DNA of 64,000 nt. It comes from Nitrospirota bacterium (GTDB lineage: Bacteria; Nitrospirota_A; Leptospirillia; Leptospirillales; Leptospirillaceae). The position numbers and the translations under genes are program-made. The DNA lies in assembly GCA_021838765.1 (NCBI GenBank), contig JAKCCY010000003.1:1-64000 (forward strand), written 5' to 3'. Below, in pieces: positions 34,606-42,074 of this stretch. Each line of letters opens with the position of its first letter. The stretch's first letter is position 1. The notes beneath the pieces were generated by a model that was not told the DNA's origin, did no database searches, and saw only the letters and a program-made list of their open reading frames with translations.

Positions 34606-35136
34606 ATGGCTTATCGTGAGTATAAATTTGGTACCATGATGATCGGCACGCTTTTTGTAATCGTGCTCTCGATTGTTGTTTTGTTCCCATCCCTCCAGAT
34701 GGCAAAGATTCCTCCGACGGCCACAGCTGTCCAGAAGTCCAAGGATTATGGCTCTGAGAGCGGATGGACGCTTGAAGATCCCATGATGACCGGCGACAAT
34801 CGGCCAACAATGATCGGAAAAGGAAAAGTGGTTTTTATCCGCGAAGGATGCTGGTGGTGCCATACACTCCTTCCGGAGCAGACTCAGGACTGGCAGTATT
34901 TTGGAGCGCCTCCGACAGCCGCCGACTTTGTGGGAGAAAGCCCTACAGTGTTCGGATCTGATCGAAAGGCCCCTGATCTTCTGCATGTCGGAAGCCGGTT
35001 GCCTATCAAGGGATGGCACTTGGTTCACCATGCCAATCCAAGGGCTGTTCAGCCAAAGTCGATGATGCCTGCATTTAACTATCTCCGCAAAAAGGATCTT
35101 GACGCTCTGGCCGATTACATGGCAAGCTTGAAATAG
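34606..35136 (+). CDS. ccoO: CcoO-like monohaem cytochrome c, cbb3 oxidase subunit II
   Basis: 176 residues. One N-terminal membrane anchor (about 9-31) and a periplasmic monohaem domain. FIREGCWWCHTLLPEQTQ carries the CxxCH site, followed by GSDRKAPDLLHVGSR and a methionine-ligand region SMMPAFNYL, all in CcoO order. The family motif GCxxCHSQxIRP is changed to GCWWCHTLLPEQ. Slightly shorter than usual CcoO (about 200). In canonical operons it follows ccoN directly; no ccoN is present here. It would pass electrons from a donor cytochrome to an oxidase core. Confidence 0.88.
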   Translation: MAYREYKFGTMMIGTLFVIVLSIVVLFPSLQMAKIPPTATAVQKSKDYGSESGWTLEDPMMTGDNRPTMIGKGKVVFIREGCWWCHTLLPEQTQDWQYFGAPPTAADFVGESPTVFGSDRKAPDLLHVGSRLPIKGWHLVHHANPRAVQPKSMMPAFNYLRKKDLDALADYMASLK

Positions 35137-35192
35137 ACGTCTTCAATTGACGGAGATGTTTCACCGCAATTATACTTGTAAGGAGTTATGAG

Positions 35193-35525
35193 ATGGCTGA
35201 TATCGATGAAATGTTGAATGAAAGGTATGACGGTATTCTTGAAGGGACGAACAATATCCCTGCAGCGTTGATCCTTATTCTTACAATGACTGTTGTGACG
35301 GCTGAATTGCTGACATTCCCTCTTTTCGGAGCTCGTCCGCAATACCCTGGCCATCCTCATCATTGGCTTATTATGGGAGCACCTGTTCTCAAGGCTCACC
35401 TATCCAAGACTTTGGCTCGTCCATGGTGGGATCAGGGTTATATCATCAACTCGACCTATGTTTGCTTCTTTTATGTCTGGATGGGGCTTTTGTTGAAAAA
35501 AACAGAGGTTTCCAAAGATTTCTAA
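35193..35525 (+). CDS. CcoP N-terminus-like membrane protein without haem
   Basis: 110 residues. The N-terminus ERYDGILEGTNNIPAALIL resembles the YDGIxExxNPxPxWW membrane anchor of CcoP, followed by a helix to about residue 45 (TMTVVTAELLTFPLF), a His/Pro/Trp-rich loop (PGHPHHWLI, RPWWDQGY) and a second helix (about 85-102, STYVCFFYVWMGLLL). No CxxCH site is present, whereas CcoP has two haems. Likely a structural subunit of the oxidase complex. The CcoP resemblance is my reading of a short pattern and is not certain. Confidence 0.6.
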   Translation: MADIDEMLNERYDGILEGTNNIPAALILILTMTVVTAELLTFPLFGARPQYPGHPHHWLIMGAPVLKAHLSKTLARPWWDQGYIINSTYVCFFYVWMGLLLKKTEVSKDF

Positions 35526-35581
35526 TTTTAAGTATCTGATTGTAAGCGTTTTTTTGGAGAGAACTCTCCTGGGAGGGTCAT

Positions 35582-35686
35582 ATGTGGAATTTAAATAGTC
35601 CTTATGTATTTTGGGTCATCACAATGATGATGTTGGCTTGTTCTCTTATTTACTCTTTCTTTATTGATGAGAGACGGCCTGAGTAA
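35582..35686 (+). CDS. 34-residue single-helix membrane protein
   Basis: MWNLNSPYVFWVITMMMLA begins a single hydrophobic helix ending before FFIDERRPE. GGGAGGG precedes the ATG. Resembles CcoQ/CcoX-type tiny subunits in size and position (last gene after ccoO and the CcoP-like gene, just before the terminator), but no sequence motif proves this. Confidence 0.65.
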   Translation: MWNLNSPYVFWVITMMMLACSLIYSFFIDERRPE

Positions 35687-35701
35687 TCTACATTTTTGAA
35701 G

Positions 35702-35738
35702 AAGGCCGGATTGTATAAAATCCGGCCTTTCTTTTTTT
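35702..35738 (+). terminator. Rho-independent terminator of first oxidase unit
   Basis: AAGGCCGGATT/AATCCGGCCTT stem with a six-base loop followed by TC and seven T, 16 bases after the stop of the 34-residue ORF. Confidence 0.9.
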
Positions 35739-35750
35739 GCATATTGGACC

Positions 35751-35780
35751 AGGGCGGTTCGCTTGCGACCGCCCTTTTTG
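35751..35780 (+). terminator. Second tandem terminator
   Basis: AGGGCGGT and ACCGCCCT pair around a nine-base loop (TCGCTTGCG) and are followed by TTTTTG. It follows the first terminator by 12 bases and touches the -35 box of the next promoter. Confidence 0.8.
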
Positions 35781-35810
35781 TTGACCCGGGAAGATGATGG
35801 GCCGTAAAAT
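35781..35810 (+). promoter_or_regulatory. Predicted promoter of second oxidase unit
   Basis: TTGACC (35781-35786), 18-base spacer, TAAAAT (35805-35810). The next ATG (35831) is about 20 bases downstream with an AAGAGGG ribosome binding site. Confidence 0.6.
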
Positions 35811-35830
35811 AACAGGTAAGAGGGTCCTGT

Positions 35831-36037
35831 ATGAATATCAAACTATCTGTTTCAATTGTGATTTTTACCTTCCTGATCGCTGCTGTTTTTGTCTTTCTGA
35901 TTATGTCCCGTTATATCATTGGTCCTTTTGGAAAGCTGAAAAAAGGAGAGCAGGTTGTCGTCATTCTTAGCATTATCGGTGTGACGGTTGTGCTTTTGTT
36001 TGCAGTGGTCCAGCTCGTCTTGAAAATTCTGGTTTGA
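35831..36037 (+). CDS. Small two-helix membrane protein
   Basis: 68 residues, not recognised. Helices at about 5-27 (VSIVIFTFLIAAVFVFLIM) and 42-66 (VVVILSIIGVTVVLLFAVV) with a short basic loop GKLKKGEQ. First gene of the second oxidase unit, 14 bases before a cytochrome c gene. Likely an accessory subunit. Confidence 0.7.
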   Translation: MNIKLSVSIVIFTFLIAAVFVFLIMSRYIIGPFGKLKKGEQVVVILSIIGVTVVLLFAVVQLVLKILV

Positions 36038-36051
36038 TGGGGTCGTAACCA

Positions 36052-36483
36052 ATGAAAACCGGGGAAAAGGTTGTCTTTATGCTCACAGCTCTCATGATCG
36101 GGGTTGTGATGATTTTGTACGTCTTGGGACAGATGCATATTATTAATTTTTGGACGACTAATGATGTTTATGTCTTTAATAAAAAGACAGAGGCAGGATT
36201 TCATGTGTTTAAAAGGGATGGATGTAAAAACTGCCATGTCCTTTATGGAGACGGGGATTTTGCAGGTCCCGATCTGGACGGGGAAGGAACAAAAAGGACC
36301 AGACAATGGCTGGAATCCTACATGAAGGATCCCCATAAGGTTTTTTTCAACACAAGGCATGATGGAAAGTTTGCCACGGATTTTTCGGATATTCCTCCGG
36401 CAGACAAGGCGATGCTTCTGGATTTGCTAACATCAACCCAGGCTCTTCCGGGTTCGCCGAATTATCCTAAACCGCCAAAATAA
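36052..36483 (+). CDS. Membrane-anchored NorC-like monohaem cytochrome c
   Basis: 143 residues. One N-terminal helix (about 7-28) anchors a periplasmic cytochrome domain. GCKNCHVLYGDGDFAGPDL matches the NorC pattern CxxCHTxxGEGxYxAPDL, and the WLESYMKDPHKVFF segment also fits NorC. The distal NorC methionine region is not obvious; ADKAMLLDL occurs near the end. NorC is the electron-entry subunit of nitric-oxide reductase, and related cytochromes serve oxygen-reducing relatives. No norB is present in the window. Confidence 0.75.
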   Translation: MKTGEKVVFMLTALMIGVVMILYVLGQMHIINFWTTNDVYVFNKKTEAGFHVFKRDGCKNCHVLYGDGDFAGPDLDGEGTKRTRQWLESYMKDPHKVFFNTRHDGKFATDFSDIPPADKAMLLDLLTSTQALPGSPNYPKPPK

Positions 36484-36500
36484 GTCAGAAGGGGTATAAG

Positions 36501-36707
36501 ATGAAATTACCTGAGGGAATTGTTGCCTATTTGTGGACGGCAACGGGATTGGTCTCGCTCGTACTGGTTGTTATCGGTATTTATTGGGCTTATAAGAACA
36601 ACCAGTTCGATGAAAATATCAAATACCTTGTTTTTATGGAGGATGATGATGATCGCAAAAACCATATTGAGGCTATGAAGGAAAAGGAACTAGAAGACCG
36701 AAAGTAG
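36501..36707 (+). CDS. CcoS-like small membrane protein
   Basis: 68 residues. One helix (about 8-30, YLWTATGLVSLVLVVIGI) followed by YKNNQFDENIKYLVFMEDDDD. Cbb3 maturation protein CcoS has the same plan: one helix, then SGQFDDL and a short strand ending in an acidic FDDD cluster. The helix here is preceded by a longer N-terminus and followed by a charged tail. Likely needed for cofactor insertion or assembly; assignment rests on the pattern only. Confidence 0.6.
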   Translation: MKLPEGIVAYLWTATGLVSLVLVVIGIYWAYKNNQFDENIKYLVFMEDDDDRKNHIEAMKEKELEDRK

Positions 36708-36728
36708 GTCTGAGGGAGGTCTGTCCAG

Positions 36729-37199
36729 ATGAATCTTGAGAAAAATTATATTTTCCGAGTCGTACTGGCATTGGTGTTGGGTATACTCGGTTATTGGATC
36801 ATAGATTCAGTGTTTCACCTGACAGATGGTGCATTCCATCATCTGTTTGGAGGTGGAATTCTCTGGACATACCTTCTTGTTCCGGCTCTGGTCGCGTTTT
36901 ATGTGGGCTATATCGTTGGGAAGTGGGGAAAGTACTGGGGAGCTGTTCCGCCGATGCTCTATATCCTTTGGGCTTACATGAACGCCTCAAGATCAGGAAC
37001 CTTTCATACGGTTGGTCTTCCGACAGCTCCTTTCATGATGATTTTTTTCATCACTGTACCAGAGGTTTCATTTGTAGGTGGATGGGCCGGTGAGTTTTTT
37101 CGAAAAAAACAGGACAAGGCAAGAAAGATGCGCTTGAAACAAAGAATAAACACCCAGACATTAGAAAACGGTTCAAACGAAGGGAGTACTCAGCTATGA
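36729..37199 (+). CDS. Four-helix membrane protein, unknown
   Basis: 156 residues. Helices at about 8-24, 42-64, 72-86 and 96-116, then a basic cytoplasmic tail (RKKQDKARKMRLKQR). Not recognised. The stop overlaps the start of the next gene (ATGA), so it is translated with the short oxidase-like protein. Confidence 0.65.
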   Translation: MNLEKNYIFRVVLALVLGILGYWIIDSVFHLTDGAFHHLFGGGILWTYLLVPALVAFYVGYIVGKWGKYWGAVPPMLYILWAYMNASRSGTFHTVGLPTAPFMMIFFITVPEVSFVGGWAGEFFRKKQDKARKMRLKQRINTQTLENGSNEGSTQL

Positions 37200-37744
37200 A
37201 AATAGAAGAAAGCGATCGGTTGGGACTGAAGTTTATCCTTTTTGGTGTTTTCTGTCTTTTCATAGGGACTCTCCAGGGATTTCTGCAATCCACCCCGAGG
37301 TTGAGACATTGGGTTCATACCACAGGGCAGGCCGGACACCTTGTTGATCCATTGGCACATGCTCACATCAATCTGATTGGCGGGGTCGTATCGGTCATGA
37401 TGGCGGTTGTCTACTATCTCATCCCCCGCATGATGAAGCGGAATATCAAGAGTGCTTTTCTCGGGCAGGCCAATTTTTACTTTATGGTTTCAGGAGTTCT
37501 TTTGTTTTATGTCACTCTGTTGGTCTTTGGAATCCTGGAGGGCAACCGGATGATAGACGAAGGGATTGTTTACCCTTTGGCGAGAGCCCATTATGAGCCG
37601 ATCCACCGGATTGGATTTGTTTTTTCGGCTCTTCTCATGGGGTTGGCGCACTGGACCTTTGTGGCCAATATTTTCTGGACCTATTTTGCAAAAGAATCTG
37701 CATCCGTGATACCGGATGCTGTTCCTGTAAAAGAGAGGGCATGA
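37196..37744 (+). CDS. Short heme-copper oxidase subunit I-like membrane protein (copy 1)
   Basis: 182 residues with four helices: about 12-31, 59-81 (HAHINLIGGVVSVMMAVVY), 93-115 and 140-165. The HxHxNLxG motif at the start of helix 2 and later LARAHYEPIHRIG and LAHWTFVANIFW place histidines at helix ends as in CcoN/NorB-type oxidase subunits, but the protein is about one third of CcoN (about 470). Similar short proteins are often labelled cytochrome-c oxidase subunit I in databases. May bind haem b. A second copy lies at 38884. Confidence 0.65.
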   Translation: MKIEESDRLGLKFILFGVFCLFIGTLQGFLQSTPRLRHWVHTTGQAGHLVDPLAHAHINLIGGVVSVMMAVVYYLIPRMMKRNIKSAFLGQANFYFMVSGVLLFYVTLLVFGILEGNRMIDEGIVYPLARAHYEPIHRIGFVFSALLMGLAHWTFVANIFWTYFAKESASVIPDAVPVKERA

Positions 37745-37748
37745 AAAG

Positions 37749-38870
37749 ATGACGGGCAAAACAGATGATTCCATTGTGCAGCCAATCGACCCGTCGAAAG
37801 AATCCACTGATGAAAGAAAGAGCCATTTCCCATCAGTCACGAGCATGGATGATGATGATCTGACACTTCAGGAGCTGTCTCCGTGGAGGCTGCCGTGGAA
37901 AGCGATCTCCGTGACCGTGGTGGTTTTAATCCTGATTGCTGGAGCCATCCAGATTGTGAGTCTTGCTTCTAACCGTATCAAGAGGCTTTCCGAATCCAGC
38001 ATTCGGACACATGGTGCGGCGCCCGGAAATTTCAGGCCAATGGGAGGGGTCGTTCCGCATCTGTCAGCATCCCTTCCGATTTCAAAGGCTGCCAATGAAA
38101 TAGCTGCAACTCCCAGTTTGGCGGTTCCTGCGCCAAAAGGGGTCCATTTGCCGCCGGGATTTGTGTATATCCCTGCCGGTCCTTTTATTATGGGATCCGA
38201 CGACTCATTTTCAAATTTCGATGAAACTCCGGTCCATAAGGTCTATCTGCCCCCTTATGCCATCATGAAGACATTGGTGACGAATCGCCAATACAAGGAG
38301 TTTATCGATCAAGCCCATTATCTGGCCCCTCCAGGCTGGAAAAATCGAACCTATCCAAAGGGAAAAGGGGATCATCCCGTAACCTTTGTCAGCTACCTGA
38401 ATGCGGTTGATTTTGCCAGATGGCAGAAAAGCCGCCTCTGTACGGAAGAGGAATGGGAAAAAGCCGCTCGTGGAGTAGACGGAAGGCTTTGGCCATGGGG
38501 GAACACCTGGGATCCCCGACGGGCAAATGCGAATTACAGTGCAGGGGATACGACTTCCGTGACAAGATATGCCGACGGAGTCAGTCCCTACGGGATTTAC
38601 GACATGGCTGGAAATGTGTTCGAATGGACCTCATCCACCTATAAACCCTATCCTGGAAGCACTGCCAATAAAGCGAGATTCATGGCGTATAAAGTTGATG
38701 CCACTGGTACGCTCCATAGGGTCAGGGGTAAGGTCTACAAGGTTTTGCGTGGCGGTTCCTGGAAAAGTGATCAGTACAGTGCCAGAACGACCGCTAGAAA
38801 TCCAACTTGGCCGGATTACGCATCCGATTTCTTTGGGTTCCGGACTTGCCGGGATGTCATTCATGAATGA
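37749..38870 (+). CDS. Membrane-anchored formylglycine-generating-enzyme-fold protein
   Basis: 373 residues. One N-terminal helix (about 53-74, AISVTVVVLILIAGAIQIV), a linker, then an FGE-sulfatase (SUMF1/EgtB/PvdO) domain from about 135 to the end: FVYIPAGPFIMGSDD, FDETPVHKVYLP, LVTNRQYKEF, LCTEEEWEKAARG, YDMAGNVFEW and VLRGGSW near the end. The two catalytic cysteines of true formylglycine-generating enzymes, expected just after GGSW, are absent (KSDQYSAR follows). Its place between the two short oxidase-like genes points to a structural or assembly role at the periplasmic face. Confidence 0.82.
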   Translation: MTGKTDDSIVQPIDPSKESTDERKSHFPSVTSMDDDDLTLQELSPWRLPWKAISVTVVVLILIAGAIQIVSLASNRIKRLSESSIRTHGAAPGNFRPMGGVVPHLSASLPISKAANEIAATPSLAVPAPKGVHLPPGFVYIPAGPFIMGSDDSFSNFDETPVHKVYLPPYAIMKTLVTNRQYKEFIDQAHYLAPPGWKNRTYPKGKGDHPVTFVSYLNAVDFARWQKSRLCTEEEWEKAARGVDGRLWPWGNTWDPRRANANYSAGDTTSVTRYADGVSPYGIYDMAGNVFEWTSSTYKPYPGSTANKARFMAYKVDATGTLHRVRGKVYKVLRGGSWKSDQYSARTTARNPTWPDYASDFFGFRTCRDVIHE

Positions 38871-38883
38871 GAGAGGGGAGATT

Positions 38884-39459
38884 ATGGATCGGGAAGAAGG
38901 TATCAAGGACTACATCATGAAGTTCTATTATGCTTGTCTTTTGTATGCGATCATCGGTTTTTCCTGGGGTTCAATCATGGGGGGTGTTGAGCAGTTCCGG
39001 AATTTTGTACAGGCAGGTGCTGGTGGTCCATCAGACCTGATTGTGTTGGGTCATACCCATATCAATTTGTTGGGATGGGTCGAAATGGCGATCTTCGGAA
39101 CAATCTATTATGTTGTGCCGAGGCTCTATAATTCTCCGCTCTACAGCTATAAGTTAATGAAGATCCATTTCTGGACGCACAACATCGGCTTGGTTGGAAT
39201 GGTTCTTTGTTTCACGATTGCAGGATACAAGGGCGGAATGATCCTTTTGCACGGTAATGTCGCCGACATCAAGCCAGTCGAAGTCCCATACATGGAACTG
39301 GTCGGTGTCTTTGGGATGATGGTGCTTCTGGCAAACTTCATTTTTGCCTATAATATTTACAATTCTGTTCAGGTGGCTAAGGGAAAGAAAACGCTTCCTG
39401 CTGAGGAGAATGCTCTCCTTCCCGGGAGAGTCTCCGTCAGGGCTGGAGAATCGGCTTGA
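38884..39459 (+). CDS. Short heme-copper oxidase subunit I-like membrane protein (copy 2)
   Basis: 191 residues from the ATG at 38884 (GGGGAGATT before it); the frame runs upstream into the FGE gene but without a coding signal. Four helices, with LGHTHINLLGWVEMAIFG at helix 2, then VVPRLYNSPL, KIHFWTHNIGLVGMVL and MELVGVFGMMVLLANF. Helix 2 is closer to oxidase subunit I than in copy 1. Histidines at H-T-H and F-W-T-H could bind haem b. Together the copies give eight helices, still fewer than the twelve of a core subunit. Confidence 0.68.
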   Translation: MDREEGIKDYIMKFYYACLLYAIIGFSWGSIMGGVEQFRNFVQAGAGGPSDLIVLGHTHINLLGWVEMAIFGTIYYVVPRLYNSPLYSYKLMKIHFWTHNIGLVGMVLCFTIAGYKGGMILLHGNVADIKPVEVPYMELVGVFGMMVLLANFIFAYNIYNSVQVAKGKKTLPAEENALLPGRVSVRAGESA

Positions 39460-39710
39460 ATCGTAAGAATGGTTCTATTGCGGCGTCTCTGATTGTTCTG
39501 ACGTTTTGGCTCGATCTGTTTTCGCCCGATCAGGCCATGGCCTATATGCCAAGATATGTCCATGTCACACTGGGTGTTCCATGGATTGCTTATCTCATTT
39601 TTTTGCTGGGAGTGCTGGCGCCTGTTTTTTTATATCTTGGTGTTTCCTGGTATTGGCGCCATGAGATTGAATCCAGTGGAAAATCAGGAGATGATCAGGG
39701 AGAAGAGTAG
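39456..39710 (+). CDS. Small membrane protein
   Basis: 84 residues, TTG start overlapping the previous stop (TTGA). An N-terminal hydrophobic stretch ending SPDQAMAYMP could be a signal peptide (cleavage near AMA) or helix, followed by one helix (about 43-66, WIAYLIFLLGVLAPVFLYLG) and an acidic tail. Not recognised. Confidence 0.6.
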   Translation: MNRKNGSIAASLIVLTFWLDLFSPDQAMAYMPRYVHVTLGVPWIAYLIFLLGVLAPVFLYLGVSWYWRHEIESSGKSGDDQGEE

Positions 39711-39757
39711 ATTTCTGGAACAATGCCCCCGGATTCTCCTTTCCTGAAAGGTTGGCT

Positions 39758-41101
39758 ATGTCATCCTCCGTAAAAAATGCTTCGCTGATTCCCATGCCAA
39801 GCATCGATAAAAAACCGTCCAATACTCAATCGAAGAGATTCTGGCGTGTGACGACGCTGAGATACCTGGTTCAAGGATTGATCCTTACGACAATAGCTGT
39901 ATTGCCCTTTACTGGGTTATTTCGTATCGATCTGTCCACCGGCCGTTTTTTGTTGGCCGGATATCAGATCTGGTGGAGCGATTTTTTCCTGATCTTTCCA
40001 TTCTGGCTTCTTCTGATAGCAGGTGCTGCAACCATCTATTCCATGCTCGGAATGGTCTTTTGCGGCTGGGCCTGTATCCAGAATACTCTTTCAGAGTTTG
40101 TCGACTTCCTGGTGATTAAAGTCCTGAAATCCAAAAAGCAAAGCTTGGGTCTCGACTCTTTAACCATTGGCGGTGATCTCAGTAAAGGTTCCAAGGCAAC
40201 AGCAACCGGTTGGGTCCTTTTTGGAACCATCATTGTTTTGATGTCCGTCGCTCTCGGAGTGATTTTTGCGGGCTATTTTGTCAATCCAAAAATTCTATGG
40301 AGTGATATCAGGACGGGTTCCAATGCACATGGAGTGTTTTTTATCATTCCGGGTATAGGGGCCCTGTTTGTTTTGGATCTATTTTTGATCAGGCATTACT
40401 GGTGCAATTGGGTCTGCCCTTACCCCTTGTGGCAGCATATGTTCAAAAGTGAAGCAACCATGAAAGTTGCATTTGATGATGCCAGAAGGGAAGAGTGCAC
40501 AGGCTGTAATCTTTGTGTGAAGTCTTGCATCGTTGACATTGATCCCAGGGACACCAAGAATTATACCCGTTGTATCAATTGTGGGGAATGTGTTGTCGCT
40601 TGTGAGGATTATTCAGCCAAAAAAAATGTGCCCTCCCTTTTGACGTTTCATTTTGATGGTTTTTCAATTGGGAAAGATGGCAAGAAACATATCAATAAAG
40701 TTTCGCCTGCAGTGAATCGTTTTGCATTGACTGCGGGATTTACTATGATTCCGTTATCACTTTTTATTTACGGAATTTTTTCTTATGTACCCTTTCATAT
40801 TACCTTTAGCCAGAACCCAGGGCATTTGACCAGATATTCTTTGGCAATTTCGAATAAAAAGCCAGTTTCTCAACGGTTTCGGATTGAGGAGGATGGCCTT
40901 CCTGCCAATAGTATTCATATCGGAACTGACCAAATAACGGTTCCGGCAGGGAGTAAAAAGATTATTCCTGTATCAATTCTTCCGAAAGAGGGAAATCTCT
41001 CAGAGGGGCTCCACCCCTTTGTGATTCATGTTATTTCAGACAATCCCAAGAAACAGGAGCTTTCTCAGGAAGCGTCTGTTTATATTTCCCAAGGGTTGTG
41101 A
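39758..41101 (+). CDS. ccoG: CcoG/FixG/RdxA-like polyferredoxin, copper handling for oxidase
   Basis: 447 residues from the ATG at 39758. Membrane helices at about 36-55, 75-100, 150-175 and 190-210, then WCNWVCPYPLWQHMF, two 4Fe-4S sites (CTGCNLCVKSC with a fourth Cys in the partner site, and CINCGECVVAC), one more helix and an Ig-like periplasmic domain. CcoG reduces Cu(II) during cbb3 assembly. Usually in ccoGHIS; here ccoH and ccoI are absent and ccoS-like is upstream. Strong family match. Confidence 0.9.
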   Translation: MSSSVKNASLIPMPSIDKKPSNTQSKRFWRVTTLRYLVQGLILTTIAVLPFTGLFRIDLSTGRFLLAGYQIWWSDFFLIFPFWLLLIAGAATIYSMLGMVFCGWACIQNTLSEFVDFLVIKVLKSKKQSLGLDSLTIGGDLSKGSKATATGWVLFGTIIVLMSVALGVIFAGYFVNPKILWSDIRTGSNAHGVFFIIPGIGALFVLDLFLIRHYWCNWVCPYPLWQHMFKSEATMKVAFDDARREECTGCNLCVKSCIVDIDPRDTKNYTRCINCGECVVACEDYSAKKNVPSLLTFHFDGFSIGKDGKKHINKVSPAVNRFALTAGFTMIPLSLFIYGIFSYVPFHITFSQNPGHLTRYSLAISNKKPVSQRFRIEEDGLPANSIHIGTDQITVPAGSKKIIPVSILPKEGNLSEGLHPFVIHVISDNPKKQELSQEASVYISQGL

Positions 41102-41277
41102 GAACTTCTGTCAGAAGGTGTGGATCAATCATTATCCCCTAATTTAGAGAGAATTGTGAGATTCCGTAGCGGAAAAGGATTGATCCCTCTCTCGCCGGGG
41201 CTGAAATTTTCTGAAAGAAATCGTACGGAGGCTTTGTTTTCGTTGAATTTATTCAATAGTTATGGTAACGTTTGAGC

Positions 41278-41745
41278 ATGTCAGATAAGATTATAGAATT
41301 GGTGCCAGACAAAAGAGGAGCTTTATGGAGCGGTTTGTTCCATGGTACAGCTATTTTTATGTCTTCCGTTCTAAGTTTTGACTATTATCAAAAAAGCCAT
41401 ACATCTCCCCTGTTCTATTTGTTTTTCTTTTCATTGTGGCTCGCGCTCTTTTCAGGCTTTACTTCTGTCGGCTCTCATTGCCTTTTGCTGTTTCCTAAAT
41501 CCCTTAAATCAATCAAGATTGGTCACCGATCCGTGATTCTGACGTGGAAAAATGGGGATGCTGATGAGATTGTCAGAAAGCTTCAGTTCCAAGGTGGTCG
41601 GACTCTCTTGGGATTATGGGGCCAAACCATTGATAAGAGGCGAATTCAAGCTACGATCAGGAGAAACTCTGTAAGCAAGGATGATTTTGCGTATCTCCTT
41701 TCAGAGCTTGCCCGCATTCGTGACATGGATAAGCCAAAGCCTTAA
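41278..41745 (+). CDS. Membrane protein, unknown
   Basis: 155 residues from the ATG at 41278 (a TTG two codons earlier is possible). Two close helices at about 18-36 and 45-70 (FYLFFFSLWLALFSGF), then a soluble basic domain with KSIKIGHRSVILTWKNGD. Not recognised. It follows a 176-base gap after ccoG with no clear terminator. Confidence 0.6.
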   Translation: MSDKIIELVPDKRGALWSGLFHGTAIFMSSVLSFDYYQKSHTSPLFYLFFFSLWLALFSGFTSVGSHCLLLFPKSLKSIKIGHRSVILTWKNGDADEIVRKLQFQGGRTLLGLWGQTIDKRRIQATIRRNSVSKDDFAYLLSELARIRDMDKPKP

Positions 41746-41757
41746 AGGGAGCAACCC

Positions 41758-42039
41758 TTGGCCCCGCCTACTCTCTCTCTTCCTTTCCTAGCCAAACGTC
41801 ATCCTTTCCTGACTGCAATCTTTGCATTCTGGGGGTTTGGCTATACTTTCATGGTTCCCAATCTACTGGGTGGTCACTTCCTTTTTTCTTTTTTTAAGTT
41901 GGTTGGGAAAAGCCCGATGGATGCCTTTATGGGATTTACCCTGCTTTTTGGCATGGTTGGAATTTTTGCCTTTGTCGTCCCTTTTTCTATCTGGTATCTT
42001 GTGTGTCGTGCATTGGAAAGTGGTGACCCTGTTTCATGA
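41758..42039 (+). CDS. Small two-helix membrane protein
   Basis: 93 residues, TTG start after AAAGGGAGC. Helices at about 17-38 (TAIFAFWGFGYTFMVPNLL) and 58-83 (GFTLLFGMVGIFAFVVPFSI). Not recognised. Likely translated with its neighbours. Confidence 0.6.
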   Translation: MAPPTLSLPFLAKRHPFLTAIFAFWGFGYTFMVPNLLGGHFLFSFFKLVGKSPMDAFMGFTLLFGMVGIFAFVVPFSIWYLVCRALESGDPVS

Positions 42040-42074
42040 TGTTCATGGGGAAGTGTCTGGATAAGGAGTATTAG

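Noticed and set aside
38569..38883. N-terminal extension of the second short oxidase-like protein
   Set aside because: It overlaps the FGE-fold gene in another frame; the ATG at 38884 has a good ribosome binding site and fits the helix plan.
37196..39459. A single ccoN split by frameshift into the two short proteins
   Set aside because: Both have the same helix-2 motif, so they are paralogs rather than halves, and an intact FGE gene lies between them.
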